Positions 25,836 through 38,849 are shown, counted from the stretch's first letter. The stretch is 64,000 nucleotides of DNA from Parus major (GCF_001522545.3 NC_031770.1:5082281-5146280), one strand, 5' to 3'. Translations and numbers: made by a program. The notes: generated by a model not told the origin, from the sequence alone.

Positions 25836-28800
25836 GGACCTCAGTTATTACTTTTTTTTTTTAATACAAAACCAACTGTGCCATCATCTTTTGTTACCTG
25901 TAAGCTCTCCCCAGACAATGGCCAGGTGCTAAGGAACAAATCCAGTTAAGGCAACTGATGGAAGGAAGCAATCAGGGGACGACAACAGACAGCCCCCATC
26001 TATCCCATCTAATTTTGGTGTATTACTGCTGGCAATTTGTAGCTGCCTCTGAAAGCTGCTCTAAGCCTACATTTTTATGAAATGTTCCTGAGGAAAGATT
26101 AAGATTGACTTTAATAAAGGTATGGATCCATCCTTACACGTGCTGAATCAGTAGGGAGATGATGGTGTGTGCTCCTGGATGACCATCAACCATCTCTGTC
26201 AGGAAACAAGGAGCATGGACAGGAAAGTGCTTTTCAGAGGCACCTGTAGCAGAAGCTCTCTGGGAAGAAAAGACCCAAAGCCAACTTGATTGATAGAGCC
26301 CTGCATGGGAGAGGAGTGATTTCATACTTCATGATGTTGATTTGCACATCATTTCTAGCTTCTTTGATGCCCATTTACATTAACATGAGCTCTGTATGGC
26401 AGGAGCAGAGAGGATTCGACAGGAACAGCCTGAAGATAAAGGTGCATTGGAGCTGTGTGGGGTAGATGTGCTGGGCCAGGCAGAGGGAGGTGCAGAGGCT
26501 GAGGCTTTCATGGCACTAAGGCTCCCAAGACCTAAATAGGTTTTTGCGTAAGTGAAAAACCCTATGTTAACAACAACAGCTACAAAAACTCCATCAGAAA
26601 TGTGTTCTTCCATTAGTAGTGTTTGCTTCTACTGGTTTTATGTTCCACTCCATCACTGTTCTACACAATGCTGTGAGATAAAAGGAGCTCCCTTGGTTCT
26701 TGACAGCACATGGTGTGTCAGTGTGTGCTGGGATGGTGAAGCTCCTGCTCCAGCCTCAGCACCTGCCCACGGCACTGCTGGGGCAGCACCAGCACAACAA
26801 GGGCTACTCTGCTTTCTGGGAGGGACATTGGGACAGCCCAAAATATAGCATAAAGCTATTCGAAAACCCTGGACCATCATTTTGACCTCCTAGATGTGAA
26901 ATTCAGGGACAAGCTGGCTGGGTGCACCCTGAGTGGGTGCCATTGTTGAAGTCACTCTGTTGCTCCCGGTTTCAATTCCTTTGCAGCGGGTTTTGCATCC
27001 AGAAGCATAATTTGAAGTCAGTGGCTACTGAAGAACATTTAGGCTTCTGGTAAAAACCCCAAACAATCCAACCCTTCCCCAGAAAACCCCATGCCAGGCT
27101 AAAACTAGAAGGGAAAATACCCAACAACTTGGTTTTAAACCTCACCACAAAGCTGAAGACTTTCCCTGGTGCATCAGGGCAGAAATAATGTGGGACAAGG
27201 CAGTGAGGGTTTCCCTGCTCTGAGTCAGCATGAGTGATGTGTGTCTGTAATGCAAGGTGTTGCATGTCACATCTTGGCATAGTACATACAGCTTCTGGCA
27301 GGGGAACAAAAAGAAATCAAGCCTTTGCTATATTGTCTTTAGTCTTAAGTGTGATTTGGAGGAAACTGTCTCAAGGAATTAATTGGCAAAATGGGCTGAT
27401 GGCTGCCAAACTACAGCACCAGGAGAGAGGCACTGCACCATCGTAGGAGTGATGAAGCAATAATCCCTCTATATCCCATGAGGTGCTGGGAGAATGGGTG
27501 GCACAGAGGTTCAGTAAGAGGAACATGCTGAGACTCACACTGAAGGGAGGCTGATGCATCCTTCAGCATAGGAAAATCCCATCCTGTGTATTCCCAGAGA
27601 GTACTGGACTCTCTCTGGACTCTCTATCTTCATGGCTGAAGCCAACAAGAAACCAGGTCTCTAACTGAGACATTCGTTTCTCCACTGAAGTCAGCCGAAT
27701 TACCTAAAGGATGAATTTGACTATCTGATCCCTTCAGTCTGAAAAAGAGCTATGTATATGCACAGATCTACCCTAAAGCTTTTCAAAAAGGGTTCATTTT
27801 GCTTTTGCCTTCTTACACACAATGGTGTGAATAAGAAATATGACTCCTTGAGTCATTGCAGCTGCCCTGAGCTAGAGTTGATGCTAATGAAAGACAGATA
27901 AAAATTCAAAACGTCCTTTTTTCCAGAAAAATCAGAGCATAGGATTATTTTTTTTCAAATTTATCATTATACGTTTAAAATTTGATAATTTTAATTTAAA
28001 ACCTGAACAAGTGGCACTAAATATTATGGCCTAAATTTCATTGTAATACTAAAAGAAATAGCAATTAACCCCTACAAATTTTAGATTAGGTCAAGCCACT
28101 GCAGTGGCTGAAGTATTTGCTTCAACCAGATCAGGGGATTCTTGAGACTCTAAGCCCGTTTCCTACAGATCCATTTCTTCTCAGGACACACAGAAAGATG
28201 TTGTTTCCTTCAGTTCACTCCAATTTGAGAAAACCATCGGGGGTTGAAAACAAAGAGGGAAGAGGAGATTGCACTTTCCCCCATGAGTCTTTATAAAGAT
28301 TTGATTATTAGAAACACTCCAGTGTGTTGTCAAAGAGGTAATATTTCCTGTGTTAGAATGTCCATTTCAAATACAGAATCAGTTTTGATAACTGTGTTCT
28401 TCCCCTTGCCCCATCTGTCTGTCATATTTAAGATTAGCATGTGATTTAAATTAGAGCACAGTAACTAATGCATTTTACTTTTTCTGCAGTGCACTTTAAC
28501 ACAAACATTAAAATAAGTCAGGGAGTAGAGGCGTCAGTCATCAGTTTGGCACATAAATGAAAATTGTTAAGTAACTTTAGACTTAATATGCAGATTCTTA
28601 AATAAATATGGTAATAGCATATCCTGATCACAAGTGAAAAAAGAGTACCAGGCTCCAGTGAGGATGTATCAGTTGTTCCTTAGGAAAATAATTAAAAACT
28701 ACAAATGAAGAACAAGATTAATTTAAATAATCAATTTTCTGTTTCCTGCTAGCTGATTTAAATCATGATGAAAATTGTTGATTAAAACCCCTTATTTAAA

Positions 28801-31800
28801 TCTGTGCCCCTTAATGAGAGTGCAAGCCTGTGAACATAAGCCCATAATAAGTAATAGAAGACTGTAGAGAAAAAATACCTTTCACAAGAATAGTTCCAGG
28901 GCTGGAAAAACATCATCTGTCCTTTGCAAAAAGAAATACATCTTACCCAGCCAAGCAATTCTTCTCCCCTAAGCTCTTAACCCTGTAAAAAGATCAGGGC
29001 AATAAGTCATAGGATATTCACAGCCACATTATGTAAGTTCGACTGAACTGGTGATCCTTTTTGCTAACCATTGGAGAGGAAGATGAAGTATTGCTGGAAT
29101 AATTAAAAAGACAGGTTTGAATTCCCTAAATAATGCAGACAAACTCCCTGTCCAGCTATTGGTCTTGGTGGCAGCAGCCTTTTAAGGTCTTGAGCTGTTG
29201 CACAGGGAGGATGGCTGAAGGATGCTGGGTGGAGTGGGATTTGGCTTTGCCAACCCAAGCACCATGTGCTCTCGTGTAGCCCCTGGCCTCTTTCCAAAAT
29301 GCTGTTTAAGAGCCACTCCCCTGGTACCAGCACAATGACTCTCATAACTACATATCAAATCTCCTCTAAACTTAAGATGCCTTTGCTTTTCTTGTCAGTC
29401 TAAATCCAAGCCCAGAAGCACTCATTATGAATTTATAGCAAATGTAGACAACTGCATTTCACTGAGGGCTGTACGAGTGTCATCAGCCTGTACAGGTATT
29501 TTACATGCCCACCATCCACTAAAACGACTTTTCCCAACAATCCACATCACTTCTGGAAGTGCATTGGTGCAGCCCCATGGCCTGCCTCTCTATTAGCAGG
29601 GGTGACAGTCACCTCTATTTCTGTGCTGCTTACTCCTCCCTCCCTGCTCCTGGGCTCGAGTGGTGTCTCCCACAGAGATATCTGCCCTTTTGGCAAGTGT
29701 ACCATGGGATGAAAGCCTGAAGGCATGACCTTCACTGTTACTGAGATCAGTCACCAGAAGACAGACAAAGAGAACAGATAAATTTCATAAAGGGGGTTTT
29801 AAAGTTATTGTATATTTTTGATGTATGATTTCTTGTATGCCTGGTATTGCTACTGCCAACATTCTTACTGCTGAACGAGGATACACAAAGATCTATAACT
29901 AAGGATATTTACACAGACTTATCCTCATACACCTGTGATTTTTCCCCTTCGACTCACATTTCTGAGGGCAGCAATGAGCCCCGACCCTGCAAGGCAGGGC
30001 ACAAGATGCTCTGCAGTTTGCATCTTCCCAGGATGCTGGTTGCAGGACAAGGCTGCTCCAGCTCCAGAGATAACTCTGGGACCATGCAGGAGCTTGAGTC
30101 CTGTGATGTGCCCTGAGCATGGCCTGTCCTGCCTGGAAGGATGGCAGTGTGGGACTTTATCAGGCTCAAATCGCTGTTCCCACCTGCCAGAGCCTGCAGG
30201 TCCCAGCATCAGAGCACAGGGGCCCTGCTGTATTTTATCAGTGGGTGCTGAGCAGATACTGTTTCAGGGACTTCTTGGCCTCTGTGATAAAGTTATAGGG
30301 ATCCATGAACAATTGTATTTACTCCTTTTCCTCCCCCTTGCATTTTGCAAAAACAGTATTATGCTTTTGTGTCACACTGCCCTGCAAATCTGTTTCCAAA
30401 AGGCTGCCTTCTTTCTTCAAAGATCATTTACAGTACTAAGAAAGATCTCTCAGAGCCCTTGACTTTGCAGCTGGCAAAGTTTACAACATGTTTACAATAC
30501 CCTGCATAATTTGGCTATGAGATAATGTATAGTATAGTCCTTCAGTGGTGCACAGTGGGAAAAGAACAAGTAGAAAAAAATAAGGTAATGCAAAGCCAAG
30601 AAAAACAGATGGTAGTGCGCTCTCCAAGGGGCAAGAATGAATAAATAACTGCAGAATTTTTTTTTGTCTGAGGAAAAATATATTGTCAAATCAATAACAC
30701 AGTTTTTAGGAAATGCAAACTAGATCAAATGTGCATTTTTTCAGTATTAAACAATGGCACTTCATCAGGAATGATGGTCTGCACTGCACATGTTTGTCTA
30801 TATGAAACAGAGAGAGAAGTAAAAATAGCATTGCTCCAAAAAGTTCTTGTTTGACCTCAAGGTCACATTTCATACTTTGTGGGAAGTTCTGCTATAGGTA
30901 ACAAGCCAAAAGTTCAGGTGGAAATCAGAGCGCCCCAGCACTCACTGTGCCCTTTAGCAGCACTGTATCTTTGATAATCTTAGTCAGGACTGCAATTCTT
31001 AGAGAAGAGAACCTCTTGACAATTTTAGGAACTTTCCTGTGCCTGCTGTTAGGGCCACAGGAAACTATACTTATTTAATACATCTGTGCACGCTTCCAGA
31101 ATGGTTAACTGATACCTTTTATTCTTTTTGACCACATCAGGTCAAGCCAAAGGGGGAAAAAAGAGGCCCTTAAAAATGGCCAAGTATACAAATACCCTAA
31201 TTCTCCTTCAGCAAAAGATTTTTTCACTTCTCTTAAGTCACCCAGAGGAAGCTAAGCAACATATGGGATGCATGAAAGTTGCTCTCTGCAAATCTGTCAA
31301 TCCGTTTTAGCCACGCCGTGCATCAATCCCAACTCTGCTCTGAGCACGGCATCCCTGTGCAGGCGCTGCCAGCTGGCCCGCGCTCAGCTCTTCACCAGGA
31401 GACAAACCAGCTCCTGCCCTGGGATCATGGGCCCAAAGAGCAGGAGCTGGAAGGCACCGAATCTCTCATGATCTTGCTCTAGCTATGGTCCAAGAATAAT
31501 TGCTGCAGCATCCCCAGTGCTCGCTGGGCTACGGTGATGTGGAAGGCTGGGGAGCAGAAGGAATCGCAGGCTGGAAGGAGCTCTGACAAAATAAGCTCTT
31601 GACATTGTGGCTGTGCAAGAGCCTGTGTGCTCAAGCTTCCAGGTTAGGTCCTCTGGGGTATGCTGGGGACTAGCACAGACCAAACCCTGCAATCATGGAG
31701 ATCTCCTGGTGAAGTTCCCCAAGAAGTTACATCTGGGTAGATTCAGCCACAGCCCCAAAGCAGAGAATGAGCAGCCACCAGAGCTGAGGTCCCAGCTCAC

Positions 31801-33915
31801 CATCTCACAACAGCTCTTTGGAAATATCGGTCTTTCCTCACACACGTGAGGTGGGGAGTCTCCATTTTCATTTCTGTTCCAGAAGAGCTGAATTTACAGT
31901 GTTGGCTGATTGTAAAAATTAACTGCTTTTCCCCAGCATATTAATAAATCAAAGTGATGGGGTATTTCTTGGAAGCCAGAAGCCAGCAGAAGAACTAGGA
32001 AGGGTCACCTCTTCACCTTATTGCTTTTTGGGATGTGGTGAATGCTCCATTATCATCCCCACAACACCATTGAAAATATTTCCATTGAAGCTCCATTTTC
32101 TGTTTTGCCCATGCAAATATGAAGAGCAAAGTCACTGCTACTGCCTTAGTTATTCTATCTTTCTGCTGGGAGCAGAACCTGAGCTCTTTAAAGCCATGTA
32201 CTCCTAAGTTCTGGAAGCAATCACTTTTCCTATGCAAAGGGAACCCTCTCTCTAAAAATCAGTCTTGGGAAGCAATAAACCCACAGATGAGCTTCCCAGC
32301 TGCTAAAAGCCCTTGCTCCTTACCCTGCAGGTGCCAAGCACTCCTCCATCCACAGGAACTCCAAAAGACAACCAAGCCCCAGGGATGTCCAGGGAGCACT
32401 CCAGAATGTACAGCAGCACAGCTGGGCCCATGTGCCTTTAGGAGCAAAATTGGTCAGAAGTGGCTCCTTTTGCAACAGGACAGGTTCCAAAGGGACACGA
32501 GATCTCAGAAGAGGCAATCACTGGGAATGCCTCCAGCTCCAGCCCCAAGCTGCAAACTAAAGTACTTGCTTTTGTTAGAACATATGGCAAAACCCTGCAT
32601 CCTACACGTGTTTTAATGCCAAGAGTGACTCTTAGTTTGGCATGCTACATGGCAAAGAAGCCAGCAGGGGCTTTGTCCAACAGAGAAGAGGGATGAAAGC
32701 AGGCAGTTTATCTCACTGCTCTTTCATCTTCTTTTCCTGGTCTGCATCACATCCCTGGGTCAGTCCAGCTCTGGCCATTCTTGGCTCAGCAGTCCCTTCA
32801 CCTGAGAGAAAGTGTTTCTGTACCTGACCCTTTTGTTGCAAGCTTCAAAGGACTGCACTGGAAGCATTTTGTAGCCCAAAGCATTTTTCTATAACAAACA
32901 AAATGCTTTGCAGCAAATTCTAGGTAGGCTGATATTGTAGAGTAACATAATTCCAATCACCTGGTAGAATACTTTTCTGATTCTCCTTTACGAATATCAG
33001 TACGCAGTCTATATTCTCTCTCTCACACTTAATCCTCAAAAATTACACTGATCAAAGCAACCTGCATTTATAAACTGATGTGCTCCTGCATTCGAGAGAT
33101 TTGCCAAGTGCTAAATATGAGGTTTCTCACTATAGTCAAAATCAAATTCAAATTCCAGCTGCCTCTCAGCTAATATGCAGCAAAAGTTTAGCAGTACAAA
33201 ACCGTGTTTGTAGAACCAGACACCAAAGATGATTAAATTAAACTGCAAGGGGAATCAGTACAAGCCTGAAATTAGTTTGCTGAAGATAGCAGAGTTCATT
33301 TCCTCCCCGTGACAGACGGAGCCACCTCGTGACCTTTAGTGATGAGAGCAAACAGGATCACGGCTTTGCCAAGCCTGCCCCCCTCTCCATCCCCAGCAGT
33401 GCCCTGACTGAAAAATCAGCTTCAGCCTCCACTGGCCAGGGTGGAGGGCCTGCAGGATGCTCAAACCCCAGTGCAGCAGGTTCAGACACTGCCCTCTCCC
33501 CCATGGGCTGTGATCCATCTCCTCCCTCTCAGTGGATGCTCTTCAGCAGTCCAGGCATGCATTGAGATTGGAAGAAAAACTCCTGGGTTTATCCTGGTGG
33601 TCTCTGTTCAGAGCAAAGGAGTCTTCATGCTTTGATTTGATCATGATGGCGAAACCAGGAAGGTGCCTGAAGTCAGCAGGGTGAGTTGATAAGATGTTGA
33701 GAGCAGGCAGGAGTAGGAAGGCATCCCAGGGGTGGGCAGGCAGTTACTTCCTTGGTTTTTACTTTGCTAATCTGGCTCTTTTGAAACAGCATAAAAATTG
33801 CCAGTGGAAAAAAAACCCACCTAACTTTGGCCATAGCAAGAGAGCTGAAGGGATTTAAAGCCTATGTCAGTAATAAAAAGTTGTTTATCTTCTCTCTCTC
33901 ACCCTTCCCCATTAG
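25836..33915. other. AT-rich non-coding stretch
   Basis: No gene called. It is AT-rich with possible conserved blocks (see 28430-28800). Open frames of 60-175 codons near 29900-30460 exist in several overlapping frames on both strands, so they are not convincing. An exon-like segment near 33611-33681 has a fair acceptor and donor, but one of its two open readings is interrupted early. Confidence 0.4.
28430..28800. promoter_or_regulatory. Possible conserved non-coding element
   Basis: CpG-poor and AT-rich with many homeodomain-like TAAT/ATTA words (actaatgcatttt, cataaatgaaaattg, gatttaaatcatgatg) and no coding frame. This is judged on composition only. Confidence 0.15.
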
Positions 33916-34038
33916 CTGTTATTGGGCATTATCTGTCTGAGCACCCTGGATACTGCAATTACGCTGATGGCTACATGGGAGCGATGGAAAACAACCCGCT
34001 GAAAACAAAAGCTTCTCTTGACTATTACATACACACAG
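33916..34038 (+). CDS. Candidate internal exon, plus strand, unknown product
   Basis: The acceptor is strong: a pyrimidine tract from about 33888 (tcttctctctctcacccttc) followed by cattag. The 123-base segment ends at ACACAG|GTTTGC. Exactly one frame is open, phase 1 at both ends, giving 40 whole codons: VIGHYLSEHPGYC, NYADGYMGAMENNPL and KTKASLDYYIHT. The other two frames contain stops. The peptide has a credible amino-acid mix, but I do not recognise it and name no family. The donor is weaker than average (GTTTG). It could be a coding exon, an exon of a non-coding transcript or a chance match. The nearest other plus-strand signals are the donor at 38044 and the short segment at 38719-38769. 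Confidence 0.33.
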
Positions 34039-36894
34039 GTTTGCCAAGACACCTTGTTCTCTCCTAGCAGCCCTTCTGCCAGTACCATTCAGGGTCTTCT
34101 TTGAGCACATATGGGAGAATAACACCAGGTTGTTTGCTGTTCTTGCCTTGCTATTGTCAGTGACCTGATTTACAAACCAGACTCAGACCACTGCTCCTAT
34201 TTGGTGCATGGTACAAACTGGTGCTGGTCTTCAGAGTCTTGCACACAGTCAATTTTCAACAACAGAAAGGATTTTCACCCTTGAAGAGTTGAGGGTTAGC
34301 ACAGCTCCTTGGCAACATTTAAATTGAAAGGAAAAATTGTAGGAGTGGGTATTTCAGGGCAGTAGCACAGTCTCTTACAAAACCCCCCTTCTATCCAAAT
34401 TCAGTTAGACGTGGCCCAGGAGGGAAAAGAAAGAAAATAAAATCCCACAGTTGTGCAGGTCTGTCAACATGGGGCATGTGACACCTGTCCCAGCAGTAAG
34501 CAAGTATCTGAGTGGGTAACCTGCTGATGGAGCTTCCTCTGCCAGACAGTAGCTGGGTGTTTCTCTGCTTTGCTCCAGGGGTAGATGTGCCCTCTTTTGG
34601 ACAGAGCAGAGTCTCCCAAGACTGGGCATTGATGGCATGAGAACAAACCTCCCTGCCTCCATCAGTGTGGCTGAGCAGGTGTGGTGGCAGGAGAGGAGAT
34701 AACACTGGCCCTCAGCTGGGCAAGGAGTGGAAAAGGGAGAAGACCATATTATACTTGAAAGCCAAGGTGGCTGATGGGCTGCACTTGCAAGGCTGGGGTA
34801 GAGCAGCAGCAGCCCTGACAGAGGGCAGGGAGGTGATCCAGTATTGCCCAAAGAGAACTTTTAAAGAATGCAGCCGAGAAGGGAACATACAGCAGGACCT
34901 GAAGCTCCAGTTGCCCTGCCTGGGGTGGCCTGACTGCTCCACCCAGCTCAGCTGAGCCTGGGCATTGCCACGGAATGCAGGCCATGCTCTGGGCACCATC
35001 ACACATTATTACCATTCTTCCTCTTGACTACAGAGGATGCAAAAAAGGATACGAGGTTTGCTGCCAGAAAATCCTGTCTGAATAAATAATGCAGTTTTAA
35101 ATTTGAAATGGTGAAGCTCTTGGGGAGCTGATCCTCACTGTGTTTGAGGCAACTGCCTCCTGCCAGATAAATGCACACACCACTGAGTCCATGTGCTGCT
35201 GCAGCAGTACCTAAGGCCAGTCGGAAAAGCCAATATGGTCCATTTCTCCTGCAAGATCTCCCAGGGGAAAAGTGCCTTAGCCAGGCTAAATACTTCACTT
35301 GTGCTATATCTCTATGGAAATTGTATGTTTTAAGGTTTTGTTTTGAATGAGAAAGAAGTCAGACCTTGCAGAAAAGACTGGCTTGGGCATTTTCGGAGAA
35401 AAGCAGTGCATGGTCCTGCTCCCTGATTGCTGAGCCACAGTAACTAACAAATGAGGGCCATACTGCCATAAACTCTGTTTTCCAGGCTTCCCACACAAAC
35501 AAGGCACTAACTATGGGTTTTCTTCCATGGCTGGAGGCAAACACACCACTAGGCAGCACGGGGATGGCCCTACACCAGCTAGTTTCTGTTGACTGACAAG
35601 CATCTCCTCCTTTTCTTCTTATGGCTAAAGGCTGACTCAGTTTGTCATGGCAGAAACCTTGCAGGAACAATATTAAAGGTGCTTATAAAACCAAACAAAC
35701 ACACCACACCACACCCCTGCCATCATTTGTCACCTGCCCCAGACATGTTTTACACACTTCTCACTTGCAGGAAATCATCCATGACTTGAGGAGATGCTCT
35801 TTTTGACATCTTCCTTTCTGTGAATTTTCTGTTTCCAAGTGAACATGTCTAAGACACAGGCCTGGGAAAAGGAGCTGCAACAAAGGTGAGGACCAGCCCT
35901 GGGGTTGGCAGTGCCACGCTGCCCTCTCCTGCCAGGCTCCCCAACAGATGCTAATCCACTGTCTGTGATTACTCTCTCTAGGATCTTTAAATCCAGGCTT
36001 TGGGGATTAAGGTGCCCCCCCTTCCCAAATGAGGGAATCCTCCCTTAATCCATCCCTGCTGGCACAACAACACCAGGGGCATTTTATGGGGGGTGTGGTC
36101 CTGACATTTTGTATTTTGAGGCCTGTACAGAACACCACACCCAAACGCCTGTGCCTGAGAGTCCTTCAGCATCACAACTCTGGTTACAGATCACACCTTA
36201 TAACCAAAATCCCTTCCACTGTCCCCTTTTGGTGTTGTTGTGGTGTTATCTGGAGTCTCCAGCCTTGGGAAGCACTCTTCTCAGCCTCACTGCTCCGGAT
36301 GCTCTGAAGCAGCCCCTCCACAAAGGATGGAGCCTTTTGGGTTGGTCATCACTGCTTTGCACCCAGTGGTTGAAGCAAATAGAAATAAGAACCGAGGAAA
36401 AGTGCCAAAACACAGTCAATCTTTAGGCACAGCTAAAGGAAGGTATGGTCTCATTTGTCCTTATTCAGCATTCACCTCTGAGCAGCTTTCACCAGTTCCA
36501 ACCCACATTTCAAGGCTGCCGAAGCCTGCACAAACCAAGCAGGTTTGTTTCATTGTAGTCTTCTCCCCATCCTCCCGTGCCCAGCTGCTTTTCCACCCAT
36601 GTTTGCAAGAACCCCTTTCTTTCTGGGGATGCTTTTGCCAGGTGACCTGTGGACACAGACCAACCCACAGCAGGAAGCACATCCCACTTCCCACTTTGGC
36701 TCATCCACAGGGCTGTGCTCACTTATCACAACTTTCCACTCTATTTTTGAATTGTCAGGGCTGGCTGAGCATCCCTCTCCCACCCTGTACTGTGTGAGCC
36801 CTGGTTTATGGGACAGCTGTTGGAGGAGAGGATAATTGACAGTGTAATGCTGCATCACTCTCGACCTGAAAATTCACTCCTCCGGCTCCCAGAC
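34039..36894. other. Non-coding stretch
   Basis: No gene recognised. Many overlapping frames of 60-185 codons occur between 34390 and 36860 on both strands, which reflects moderate GC content and few stops. None shows homology I know or paired splice sites. Confidence 0.4.
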
Positions 36895-36902
36895 TCACGT
36901 GA
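36895..36902. promoter_or_regulatory. Palindromic E-box TCACGTGA
   Basis: A perfect TCACGTGA (within gactcacgtgactcc), the type bound by USF, MITF/TFE and related bHLH-zip factors. It lies just upstream of the CpG-containing region at 37.1-38.0 kb, so it could serve a promoter there. The site match is certain; function is inference. Confidence 0.25.
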
Positions 36903-37174
36903 CTCCAAGAAAGTCAGATTTGTATGTAAAAATCTTTTAAAAATTTCAAGACCTATATAGGCTGTTTACAACCTGCATAAGACTAATTTACACAAGGGGT
37001 GAAAAATATAACTCTTCATAGATCTAAGAAAACAACAACCTGTCTGCCAACATCAGCTATTAAAAGCATACTGAAACATAACCTGTTTCCATCGTTCTGG
37101 AGTCTGACTTGGGAGGGAGGGAGCACGACAGGGCACTTTTGCCGTCTCAGGAGCTCCCTCCAGCGTGGCGAGCA

Positions 37175-37441
37175 GCGGCTCCGGCTCGGCCAGCACTCCC
37201 GGGCACTCACAGCCACGGCGGCTCCGGCTCGGCCAGCACTCCCGGGCACTCACAGCCACCGGGGCTCCGGCNGGCCAGCACTCCCGGGCACTCACAGCCA
37301 CCGGGGCTCCGGCTCGGCCAGCACTCCCGGGCACTCACAGCCACGGCGGCTCCGGCTCGGCCAGCACAGCCGGGCACTCACAGCCACCGGGGCTCCGGCT
37401 CGGCCAGCACAGCCGGGCACTCACAGCCACGGCGGCTCCGG
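37175..37441 (+). repeat. 43-bp minisatellite, about 6.2 copies, with one N
   Basis: Six tandem copies of a 43-base GC-rich unit beginning gcggctccgg or ggggctccgg and ending cacagccac[g/c], plus a 10-base partial copy. Boundaries are 37175, 37218, 37261, 37303, 37346, 37389 and 37432. Copies differ at a few fixed positions: gcgg/gggg start, actccc/acagcc, and last base g/c. The third copy is 42 bases and contains the window's only N (37272), where the others read tc. Because 43 is not a multiple of 3, the repeat reads through all frames in turn, and long plus-strand frames cross it by chance. Confidence 0.95.
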
Positions 37442-37939
37442 CCGCTGCCCTTCTCGGGCCGCTGCTGCTGCAGGTGCAGAGAGCACAGGAGGGGTCGGAG
37501 CACACCCCGGGTCCCCCGATCATCTTTGATTTAAGCCCCTCGTTAGCAGCGGCGAGCCCAGCCCCGGGGCAGAGCACCCTCCATCACGCCGATTTATATA
37601 CTCTCTTCATCTGCTGCAGCAAGGATGATTTTTCTCTTTAATCCGTTTTGGCTCTAGTGTGTTCCAGCTTAGCGCGAGCTTTGCTGGGGGAAGGGAGGCT
37701 GGGTTTGATTTGTGCCAGGGCCGGGAACAAAGGGACAGAAAGCAATCGCCTTGCACTGCTCGAAGCCCGAGTGGGGAAGGGTCCGCGGCACCAGCCAGAT
37801 TCCCCCCCGCCCCTTTGTTTTCCCAAGGCTTTGCCCAGCTCTGTTTACGCGTGGCACTAATAACCTTTGAGAAGCAGCAGCATTGCTTTAAGCTTTGAAT
37901 TGCTGTTCACTAAAAGAAATGTTCATCCCGACAGGCTCA

Positions 37940-37953
37940 TTGTCATGGCAACG
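37940..37953 (+). promoter_or_regulatory. X-box-like RFX site
   Basis: The sequence ttgtcatggcaac has a perfect right half (atggcaac) and an imperfect left half of the RFX X-box palindrome. It lies about 90 bases before a splice donor in a CpG-rich segment, a position typical of X-boxes in promoters of cilia genes. One imperfect site is weak evidence. Confidence 0.25.
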
Positions 37954-38044
37954 GGAGATCCTCCTTCCCTCTCACAAGGGTGTCGCTGCCGGAGAGGCGA
38001 TGCCTGCTGCCTTGTCCCGAGGGATCCAGCCCTGCTCAGGGCAG

Positions 38045-38849
38045 GTATGCTGGAAGCCGCAGTGGGAGGAGGATGCAAGCAACAAGAGAGGCGCATTCCC
38101 CAAGGAGTGTTTCTAGGTCTCCAGCGTAGCACAGATCCAAAGGAAAGATGGGGACTGGTGAAGTTTAGGTGGCTCTGATATCAGTACATAGCAAAGGGAG
38201 GATGATGGAAGTAGGACCTTTGGATAATCCTAATTCCTGCTCCATTTAATGAGTTACTTGGATGGATAACATTCTTCTGCAAGTTACATTTTGCATGTAG
38301 TCCCTGCTGCCCAGGTGTGGTGATGCTGCTCCACTTGCACACTCTGGCACAGGGTGAACCTTGTGCTGGGAGATCTTATCAGTGAAATAAAATTAATACA
38401 TTTTCTCTTCCAGTCGTATAGAGAATGTACAGACAGCAAGCCCTGCTCTTGCGAGCTTCCAGCTCAAAACCTGGGTCCTTTTCATGAGAAGGACAGACAA
38501 GGACCTAGAAGCAAGTTGGGAACAAATGCTACAGCAATGTTCTGCCTGGAAAACACACAAATATCCCTGGCAATGCCAAGCATTGAATGGAATCAGTCAC
38601 AATTTAAAGTCTACCATCATCATCTCTAAATGAGCGCCATGCAGAACACAAAGCAGGAGGAATCTACTTCCCCCAAACTGGGAATGACACTCAGTTTTTC
38701 CTGGCCACCAGCTTTCAGCTGCAGCAGGAACCCACATTCCCAGCTCTGCCTAAGCCTGTCAGTGAGCAGGTAAGAGCCAAGGTGACAAATTCTGGGTGAA
38801 TTAGAGAAAAAACATTATTTTCCATAGATGATGCATTGATTTTGGATGG
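38045..38849 (+). other. Non-coding stretch with one short exon-like segment
   Basis: Within it, 38719-38769 is flanked by a good acceptor (cagtttttcctgg ... agctttcag) and a consensus donor (GAGCAG|GTAAGAG), with one fully open 17-codon frame (LQQEPTFPALPKPVSEQ). It could be the second exon of a transcript starting in the CpG-rich region upstream. It is too short to call as coding. Nothing else is recognised. Confidence 0.3.

Larger units (their letters stand above)
37130..38044 (+). promoter_or_regulatory. GC/CpG-rich promoter-like region with possible plus-strand first exon
   Basis: A second CpG-containing block, part of which is the 43-bp minisatellite. Beyond the repeat, 37560-38040 remains CpG-containing (gggtccgcggcacc, gtttacgcgtgg, gtcgctgccgg) and ends at a consensus plus-strand donor, GGGCAG|GTATGC, with the last exon base at 38044. 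It includes an X-box-like site at 37940-37953. A plus-strand first exon, coding or non-coding, would fit. The only nearby acceptor-donor pair is at 38719-38769 (17 open codons). No protein family is recognised. Confidence 0.35.

Noticed and set aside
24573..25949. A 458-codon plus-strand open frame
   Set aside because: It begins before the 31-A run, which yields polylysine, crosses the CpG island as Arg/Ala/Pro-rich sequence and ends in the C-rich repeat. Other frames on both strands are equally open there. This is composition, not a gene.
37109..37641. Three overlapping plus-strand frames of 141-176 codons
   Set aside because: They arise because a 43-base repeat without stops is read through all frames in turn; the peptides are the same repeat in different order.
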